Shown here in pieces: positions 57,201-64,000 of a DNA stretch of 64,000 bases. The stretch is from Parapristionchus giblindavisi. Its lineage: Eukaryota; Nematoda; Chromadorea; Rhabditida; Diplogasteridae. A model generated the notes under the pieces. That model was not told the DNA's origin, ran no database searches, and was given only the letters and a program-made list of their open reading frames with translations. A program made the translations under genes and the position numbers. Where the stretch lies: the NCBI GenBank assembly GCA_943737045.1, contig CALSFV010000224.1:868001-932000 (forward strand). The letters run 5' to 3'. The number at the start of each line of letters is the position of its first letter. Positions within the stretch are counted from its first letter, which is position 1.

Positions 57201-58313
57201 TCAACAGTTAGATATAATGAGAAGGTTTGAAAATTTTAAAATCACATAAAAATATACAAAAAAGTGTTATCCACGGAGAATATGACCTGTGCTGTATTAA
57301 ACACTTTTTGTGTTTTTTATATAACACTTCACAGTAGGGTTGGCAATAACGGACACGCATTGCGGGCCCGCAATGCTTGTTAAATCATTGCGGGCCCGCA
57401 ATAGCATTGCGGCCCGCAATGACTACTTTATTCCTATCTGGCCACTTTTTGTGATCGGTCGTTCTTTTGTTCTCTTCACTTTCCTTCGCTCTCTCGTTTG
57501 CTTGAGAGAACAAAATCATTGCGGGCCCGCAATGATTTTACACCGCATTGCGGGCCCGCAATCATTAGAAATAAAGAGTCAAGGCCATTGCGGGCCGCAA
57601 CCCCCGAATAGCCAACTCTACTTCACAGGTCGTATGCACCGTGGATAATTCTTTTTATCTGTGGTCATATGCATGAACAAAGGAAATCCGTTTTTTTTTT
57701 GAAAATGTGACGGGAGAAGGATTTTTGGAAAACGCCTCCGCCTACGCTAGTGACGTCACATTTTCCCGGAAAAGGGTTTTCCCGTTGTTCATGCATACGG
57801 CCACTGGTTTCAACGACTTGCCCATGAATTCGCTTCATTCAGCTCCGTGCAGAGTCACGAGAGTATGTGAGAATAAAAAAAGAAGAAATGGAATCGAAAA
57901 AAGAAGAAATATTATCGAAGTATAAACTATTGATTGATTTGCAGAAAGAACTTGAAGGGGTAAGCAATAATGCACTCGATTTTGCTCACAATGTTTATGA
58001 CTTTATCTTTCAGAAACTGCCAAATATTCAACTCCGGGAACAAATTTCTACTGCTGCTGATTCTATTTTCACACCGGAGGTAATACTGTAAAGTGATTAT
58101 TCTAAGGGGAAAAAACTAAATTTAGGAAGCAAATGAATTGAAATCGACAGTAGATGAATTCAGTGATACATTCATTCAATCTGCTAATATTATCATTGAA
58201 TCAATCGATACAGCAATTCAAAGAATTCGTGTAAGTTAAATATATTTGTTGAATAAATGCGCCATGATTCTTTTTCATCGTTTCGTTTTCAGGAACAATT
58301 ATCTGCATTCTAA
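54251..58313 (+). CDS. RING / B-box-like / coiled-coil protein, paralogue D (19 exons, 543 aa)
   Basis: Exons: 54251-54311, 54357-54414, 54531-54606, 54711-54773, 54819-55000, 55052-55151, 55207-55316, 55373-55484, 55539-55643, 55912-56002, 56568-56652, 56706-56782, 56833-56906, 56975-57025, 57147-57224, 57843-57959, 58014-58079, 58126-58230, 58293-58313; 1632 nt in frame. One donor is GC (54774). Residues 1-254 are the N-terminal region (start MDFVKREEFSTIS), then a helix (ELRSKELEKEIEGIKELKL), C3HC4 RING (CEIC, HCGHTFCKKC, CPNC), B-box-like finger (CAHC, CGNC, HVGH) and coiled coil ending EQLSAF. MITEs sit in introns 10 and 15. Its C-terminal exons are nearly those of A-C, but its N-terminal half is the most divergent of that group. 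Likely an E3 ubiquitin ligase. Confidence 0.87.
56128..56424. mobile_element. MITE in intron 10 of gene D
   Basis: The ends TGCATCGTGTTTACGCGCC and TGCGTAAGGCAAATGTAACGATGCA-type inverse, with subterminal ACGTCACGTAAAAAACGTTA / ACATTTTTTACGTGACGGCG. The inner part has TACTGTAAAAG / CTTTTACAGTA. Confidence 0.78.
57258..57650. mobile_element. Nested element with CATTGCGGGCCCGCAATG palindromes in intron 15 of gene D
   Basis: The outer ends AGTGTTATCCACGGAGAATA and the inverse CACCGTGGATAATTCT define one element. An inner one (about 57335-57620) has AGGGTTGGC / GCCAACTCT ends. Inside are five or more copies of the 18-bp perfect palindrome CATTGCGGGCCCGCAATG or its halves (57359, 57398, 57517, 57545 and others). 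Confidence 0.72.
57658..57806. mobile_element. Second copy of the 52676-52825 MITE
   Basis: The ends are GTGGTCATATGCATGAACAA and GTTCATGCATACGGCCAC, with a partial deletion in the left arm. Confidence 0.8.
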
Positions 58314-59050
58314 TGGTTCTAATGTTCAGATATTGATTCGTGAGATATCTGAAGCTTGCTATGAGCAGTGAAAGTACTGATTTAAGGCATGTAACGAGTG
58401 CCTATCCGATTAGCTTACTTCACTATCTCAATTCCCATTGCCCCTCACTCTAATTTCCATACAATATAAACAATATGTACTCCGTGTTAATCGTGGCGGG
58501 AGTTCGTCATGCAAACTCGACGGTCTCTTTCTTTAAGTGCTATTCATATATTATAATATCATTTTTCTTGCTTTTATCATTTTTCATGTTTCTGAACCTC
58601 ATGAATTAAGGATAAATATTGTAATACTATGTTGGATACTTACATATTATTGTAAGCGTCGAAAAGTGAATGCAAGTTTGTATGCTATTATTTTCCTAAG
58701 AGAATGTAATGAAAATTACTCCAAAGGAAGAATCGATCTCAAGCGAAATATGAAATTCTGCACCTATGCACAGTATTCTGATGAAAGTTATTTTTCTTTG
58801 AAAAGCAGAGTAGTAGAGCATTAATTTTGAGAGAGTATATATTTTGAGCCAAAATTCCATCACAAATTCATTAATTCGGAATTGAAAATTTAAAATTTAA
58901 AAAATCAGATTCCATAATGGAAAGAATACTTTGATTACTAGATTAGACACATGAGATACCACGAATGGTAAAACTTACCTCTATCTCCATCTCCATCTCA
59001 ATCTCTCTAAGAGGGAGTCTCTACATCTCTTTCATGGCCAGGTGACGTTC
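58314..59050. other. Intergenic DNA downstream of gene D
   Basis: It follows unit A order (11265-12040) with moderate divergence and with C-specific features such as GGCGGGAGTTCGTCATGC. No gene is recognised. Confidence 0.5.
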
Positions 59051-59345
59051 TCCGGTATTTTTTGCTCGCGGGGAACCCCGCCTAGAGGCCAAATCTCGCG
59101 GGGTACACCGCGAGGTGCACCATGGTGTGGAAGGGACGGCGTGCCTCGCGGGGTGGACATAAAATCTCGCGGGGCACACCGCCCCTCCTGCCCCACGGGG
59201 CATGCCGTCATCCACCTAGCGGGGCACCCCGTCTAGAGGCTGCAGCTCGCGAGGTACCCCGTCTCAAGGTTCTACCCAGTGGTGTACCTCGCGGCATACA
59301 CCACGGGATTGAACGGTGTGCCCCGCGGGTAAAAAAAATTCCGGA
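59051..59345. mobile_element. GC-rich insertion made of CTCGCGGGG / CCCCGCGAG units
   Basis: The ends TCCGGTATTTTTTGCTCGCG and CCCGCGGGTAAAAAAAATTCCGGA are inverted and flanked by GTTC on both sides. Unit A has the empty site (GTAACGTTCGTATATCG, about 12030). The inside carries repeated GCGGGGYACACCGC-like motifs in both directions, strikingly GC-rich against an AT-rich background. The short open frames on both strands are shadows of this repeat. Confidence 0.82.
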
Positions 59346-59487
59346 GTTCGTATAGCGAGCGAAGCACCAGTTATATCGATATCCGGACGATTGGACAACA
59401 TTTTGTTCTTTGGGAAATGTGTCTGTCTGCCCGCGTGCCAGCATGCCCATACTTCCCCATGTCCGCGAATCCGTAAACGTCTCACAA

Positions 59488-60084
59488 GGGAACGTTCCCA
59501 ACTTGCCCTGGCCATATGAGATGGCAATAGCACGAATAGAATCAGTTTTGCTGATTACGAATCCGCTTTCATACGTTGGCCAATCGAACTGAGCTTCGAG
59601 AAAGATGGACGGATTTGATCAAGAAGGACTTGGAACGGAACTCAAGCTGACGGAACGACACACGCTGAATCGACTACTGTGGCATACGAAGACTAGTTTT
59701 CCTGACCCCGTTTAACGTGATAAGAAGAAGCCTCATCCATCCATCCCTTTCTTTCTTATACAGGAAAATAAATGATTTGATTTGATTTGATTTGATATTG
59801 AAATTCGACTAGTTGATTCGAAAATTCAAATCTTATCTACCTTATCTACTAAACCACACCAGCAATTGTTTGGATAATTGATATATGAGTTCATCAACTC
59901 ATTAGGATGGTTTGTGTAGAAATCCACATTAATTTCCGAAAACTAGACGACTTTCAATATCGATTTTCTCGAAGCTCAGCTCGACTGGGCAACGTGTGAA
60001 AGCGGATTCGTAATCAGCATCGAAAACTGTTTCTATTCATGCTATTGCCATCTCATATGGCCAGAACAAGTTGGGAACGTTCCC
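59488..60084. mobile_element. Inverted-repeat element with GGGAACGTTCCC tips, LINE-like tail inside
   Basis: The left GGGAACGTTCCCAACTTG...GGCCATATGAGATGGCAATA is mirrored at the right end with about 120 bp of matching arm. Between the arms lies a retroelement-like 3' end with a TTTGATTTGATTTGATTTGA tail (about 59600-59795). It interrupts unit D sequence that is continuous in unit A near 12145. Confidence 0.8.
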
Positions 60085-61180
60085 TTGTCAGTTTGAGAGG
60101 TTTTGGGGTTCTCTGAGAAAAGTTTGTCGATCAACCAATCAGCATAAAGAGTGGGCGATGCTTGGCTCATATTCAGAAAATCCCTCCTAAAGAAATCATG
60201 TTTATAAACAATTTTAACAATTTATGGTTGTTCTTAAAAATTTAAATTTTGTGCTATGGATGAGAAAAATCAGCAAAGGGATATAAGAGGACTCGAACCT
60301 AAACCATTTGAGAAGTTGTTGATTTTAAGGTCGGGAACATCCTACGAACATTGGCATCTTCATTTTTGTGAATTCTCGAATTTTCAAACAGTTTTAAGAG
60401 AAAAGTACAGTGAATGCAATGAAATAAAATAAGATTTAATCTAATCTGCATACTTGTCTTCTCTTTTCTAATCCTTACTTCTTCCAACCATTTTCATAAT
60501 TCACACTTGCTCTGATCGGTCCCTCACAATAAGATGGTAAGGATTGTTGAAATATTATTTGGTAAAATATATTTATTATATTAAAGCTAGAACTTTATTT
60601 TATAGAATATATTTATCATAGTAATAAATTATATATTAAGTCCCTATCAACGACCGTCTCCGTTTCGTCAGTAATCAATAAAAGGAACGATGATAAATCA
60701 CTAAATGGAGTAAGTTGATAGAGTAGAAATGTCTCATTCCTTTGCTTCAACACAGTGTAGCGTCCCCTAAGGTAATCTAGGCAAATGAGGTTAGAGAGAT
60801 TGGAAGTCTTGTTTGGTGATCTCAATCTCTTGCTCTGTAGGCGACACTGAGTTATGGGACACACACATATGTATATCTTTTCCTCTAGTTCCTACACCTA
60901 ATTCACGGTAGTTGGGTTAGGAAATAGCCTGGCTTCTACTTGGGATTAGGAAGTACTACGTTACAGTAGTATCTTTTTCGTCTAGAATGCCATGGTGATA
61001 CTGCTTTGGCTTTCGCATACAAATTGTTATAGCTTTTACACTAGCAATACCTATTTTAGTGATCGTCGTAATTGTATGGTGATCATAATCATGAAATGAA
61101 CAGGAATTAAATGAAAGAGGTGTGCAAAACGAGGAGACTGTTCGCTACTTTTCTTGTCTTGTCGAAACTTTTGAACAGAG
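60085..61180. other. Upstream region of coiled-coil gene copy D
   Basis: It corresponds to 12170-12840 of unit A, with the AAGATGGTAAGGATTG block at 60531 and the CGACCGTCTCCGTTTCGTCA block near 60650. About 60740-61010 is not found in the other units. No confident exon is identified. Confidence 0.45.
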
Positions 61181-62644
61181 ATGTACCAAATAAATATAAA
61201 ATTTGAGGTTGAAACCAAGCTCTCCACTACCGTTCATGGAGTGAAGCAGCTTCGTGAGAATGTTGACCTAGCCGAACGAGCCATAGATATCGAGAAGAAC
61301 CGAGAGACCAAGCTCCACAATCAGATAGCAATGGTACGATCGATAAATCAATATACAGTAATCCCTAATGTTTTCCGTTCAGGAGCGTGCTCGTATCCTT
61401 GAACTATCTGATGAAGTGAGGAGGGGCAGAACGAGAGAATCAGAGTACGCTAATGGTATTTATGCCTGGGTTGAGTTGCTGCAGGAGAGAAAGAATGAGG
61501 TAGGAATTGATCTTTGATCTTTCGTCTTTGATATCTGATCTTTGATCTCTCAAGATTCTCGCCAACTCTGCTGTACACTCATCGATGAATACAACTTTGG
61601 CTTCGCTTCTAAAATCAATCGATAACCTTCTAGATGATCTGCACATCAAAAGGTTTCTATAGATAGATTTGTCAAAATTGTAAATAAATAATAATATTAC
61701 ATTATAATGTTTTAAATTACGACTATTAAAGACGTCATGTGGATGAGATTATTGCTCTGTCGGAGAGAAGACTTCAGGCCAGTCATGTAAGGAGTCTACT
61801 TTATTCGATTTTTGAATAAAAAGGGAGAAATCGCGGGAGAATTCGTTTTGCGTGATAACTAATTATCGATTGACCTTTCTTATTTATCGATTCGATGATC
61901 CTACTCATATTCATAGTTGGTATTGAATAAATGTTTTTTTTTTCATGTGGAACTCGCCGAGATTCGCAAGGCCATCGAAAACTCGCGTGAGCGCCGTGAA
62001 TTCTTCAAGAATACCAAGAAGTTGGTGATCAATTTGGTGTGATACCGTAACCCTGATCAGATACAGTAACCCTGATCAGATACCGTAACCCTCAATCGAC
62101 ATTTCAGACTGATCGGCAAAGAAGCTGCGGCTGAACGTGCTAAAGCCGAGCAAGAGTTGAGTGAAGTCGATAGGAAGTTGGCTATTCTCAAGGTACTGTA
62201 AGCGAACATACAGTATACCTTCTTCATTCACTTTATATTGTGCGGTTACTGTAGTCCATGTACCGTAATCTTCTACAGTACTATAATTACTATGAAAAAT
62301 CTAAGAAAATTAGCTATTATAATCATATTATTGATAATAATATTATTTTTATGTTTTAATAATATAATTATTTATAATAATAATATTATTAGGAGGAAGT
62401 CATTGCTCTCGCTTCAATTCAACCTGAGACCAGACAGAATATCGTATCGAATTCGACTACAACAGTCACCACAAACAGCACGGAGAGGCACATCGTCATT
62501 GGTCAGATTCGTACAAATTTAATTAATTTCAAAATTGAACTTTTGTAGAAGCTCATTTGAAATTGTTCAATATGTCCCAAATATTATATTTAATCTTCCT
62601 GGCATGCGAAATAGTGTCCAAAGTGAAGATTTAAAATTTGCTTA

Positions 62645-63113
62645 TCGTACATGTAAAAATCATTGTATCATGAACGGTGTGAATGGGTCTGAACGGATCA
62701 GGTCGATCAAGATTTTGAGAGAGCGATTATGAGCGAACCGAACATTTTCGTAATTTCTCTTTGTTTTCATTGTTTTTCTCTTATTCGAATCTACTATATT
62801 AAAATAAATTAGGCCAAAATATTGCAATTTAACAAAAATCATTGCTTGGACGTTGAATAAATTGTTCCGATTATACGCCGATTATACATTGGGGCAATTT
62901 CTTCAAAGTGAAAGCAATGATTTTTGTTAAATGGCAATATTGTGGCCTAATTTATTTTAATATAGTAGTTTCGAATAAGAGAAAAAAATGAAAACAAAGA
63001 GAAATTACGAAAATGTTCGGTTCGCTAATAATCGCTCGCTCAAAATCTTGATCGGCCTGATCCGTTCAGACCCATTCACACCGTTCATGATACAATGAAT
63101 TTTACATGTACGA
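62645..63113. mobile_element. TA-flanked foldback element in an intron of coiled-coil copy D
   Basis: The tips TCGTACATGTAAAA / TTTTACATGTACGA continue into about 200-bp arms (GAACGGTGTGAATGGGTCTG and its inverse), flanked by TA. Copies B and C have the uninterrupted intron (GCTTATTCGAGAAAACG in B). Confidence 0.88.
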
Positions 63114-63464
63114 TATATGAGAAAACGAATATGTTTCAAGAATGCGTTGTATTTCCGATCGCAGTGCAAAGCACGATTCACGGAACTCACTCATCCTTTT
63201 CAAAATAATGACTAAAATTGATTATAAGTAATATTCCTTTGAGAATCGACAACTAGTCACAGTGAGACCATAGTCTCTCAATCAATCGATAACCTTCTTC
63301 CGGTTCCTGAATCTCTACCCATTTCGACTCCGTCTCAGGTACTTGCGTACTTACTTAAGTCTTAAGTCCTCGTTAACTATTAAGTCCATGTTAAGGTCTC
63401 GGTTCTTCACTCCAACATTAGCTGCTGCAATTGTTCATGTCATGATTGTGGTCAGGGAAGTCAG

Positions 63465-63780
63465 GTCAGTCATGATTCCTTCTCCCACATTCCCCCACAA
63501 GTTATTTCTATCAGTGTTATTATTATTCTTCTATCACTCATTATTATTCTTATTATTCTTCTATGTATTTGCTGTCGCACCTGTCATAGGTGTGTCAAAT
63601 AAATAAATAAATGTCTTGAACCCCACCAAGACGTCCGAAAGGGGAATTGGCATTGACCAGATCACGAGGTGAAGTAAGTCCAAAGAATAGGTTATTAAAC
63701 TAGGCTCTTAGGACTGATTTGGCCTTGAACTATCCTTTACCTAGCCAGCAGGTCTTCGTGTGCCTTGAACAACGGGATTT
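63465..63780 (+). repeat. Retroposon-like repeat in the last intron of coiled-coil copy D
   Basis: The same insertion as 13012-13288 in copy C, including GTCGCACCTGTCATAGGTGT and AAATAAATAAATAAATG. It is absent from copy B, whose intron is only about 60 bp. Confidence 0.6.
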
Positions 63781-64000
63781 ACCTAAACATTTTACAAATT
63801 ACAAAACAGCCATCTTTCAGTGTTATTTTTATGGTTTTTTTATCATTTTCGATGTTTTCTCGAAAAAATATTTCGACAAAAGAGACCTTGTCAGTAGTGA
63901 AAGCTATATAATTCAATGGAATATTTTCAGTGTGATGATCATTCTTACCAGTCATCAGATCAGAGTCAAACTGAACCCAACGAGATGTCTGCCAGAACAT

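Larger units (their letters stand above)
61208..64000 (+). pseudogene. Coiled-coil gene, copy D, running off the window; likely damaged
   Basis: Exons 61208-61333, 61383-61499, 61555-61652, 61732-61786, 61962-62038, 62108-62192, 62393-62501, 63263-63338, 63422-63464 and 63931 onward match copy B in length and phase. An in-frame ATG at 61181 lies just upstream (MYQINIKFEVETKLS). In the phase set by the flanking exons, 63263-63338 contains TAG where copy B has TGG, so copy D would end early, or that exon is used differently. A TA-flanked element sits in the intron at 62645-63113. The last exon is cut by the window edge. The function is unknown. Confidence 0.6.

Noticed and set aside
59021..59533. 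Several overlapping Arg/Pro/Gly-rich frames on both strands
   Set aside because: They are a by-product of the GC-rich repeated CGCGGGG units, with no codon-level conservation or splice signals.
1..64000. Horizontally acquired bacterial or viral genes
   Set aside because: Every supported gene has nematode-style introns and paralogues in the window. The only reverse transcriptase is a cellular LINE type with no envelope, capsid or LTR features.

Overview
This is AT-rich nematode nuclear DNA, most likely from a rhabditid close to Caenorhabditis. The reasons are many short GT-AG introns with T-rich TTTCAG acceptors, a dense load of inverted-repeat transposons (MITEs) with TA target duplications, and a fragment of a histone H2B start (MPPKPSAKGAKKAAK) that fits nematode H2B. 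There are no operons or bacterial features.

The core of the window is a multigene cluster. Six paralogues of a RING / B-box-like / coiled-coil (TRIM-like) gene can be spliced into complete open frames: A (6.7-11.3 kb, +), C (22.0-18.8 kb, -), B (36.5-32.9 kb, -), E (41.3-45.2 kb, +), F (48.3-52.6 kb, +) and D (54.3-58.3 kb, +). Each has 18 or 19 exons and encodes about 524-552 residues: an unrecognised N-terminal region of about 260 residues, then (A-D only) a 35-39 residue charged helix, a C3HC4 RING, a Cys/His B-box-like finger and a C-terminal coiled coil. A broken seventh copy lies at 23.0-25.7 kb (+) and a RING-less fragment at 15.2-14.7 kb (-).

A second, unrecognised coiled-coil gene with a Cys/His-rich C-terminus follows copies B, C and D on the same strand (28.9-26.5 kb, 17.3-13.3 kb, 61.2-64.0 kb) and has been duplicated with them. 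Only the copy next to B reads through cleanly. The copy next to C is split by a 2.1 kb insertion that itself carries pieces of both gene families.

Large-scale layout: about 2.0-13.0 kb (copy A unit) is an inverted duplicate of about 29.0-39.1 kb (copy B unit). The C unit (13.0-22.7 kb, reversed) pairs with the D unit (53.6-64 kb). E and F form a separate, more divergent tandem pair. Length differences between arms come mostly from transposon insertions, and several have an intact empty site in the sister arm that gives exact boundaries. The window opens with a decayed LINE (1-2.0 kb). Long foldback elements lie at 2.27-4.15, 29.48-31.67 and 39.54-40.90 kb, and many smaller MITEs, SINE-like tRNA-derived repeats and microsatellites fill introns and intergenic DNA.

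The RING/B-box genes are probably ubiquitin E3 ligases. A fast-changing N-terminus on a conserved RING/B-box/coiled-coil body, in a palindromic, transposon-rich cluster, suggests a rapidly evolving recognition family. That role is inference; the gene structures are read from the sequence.
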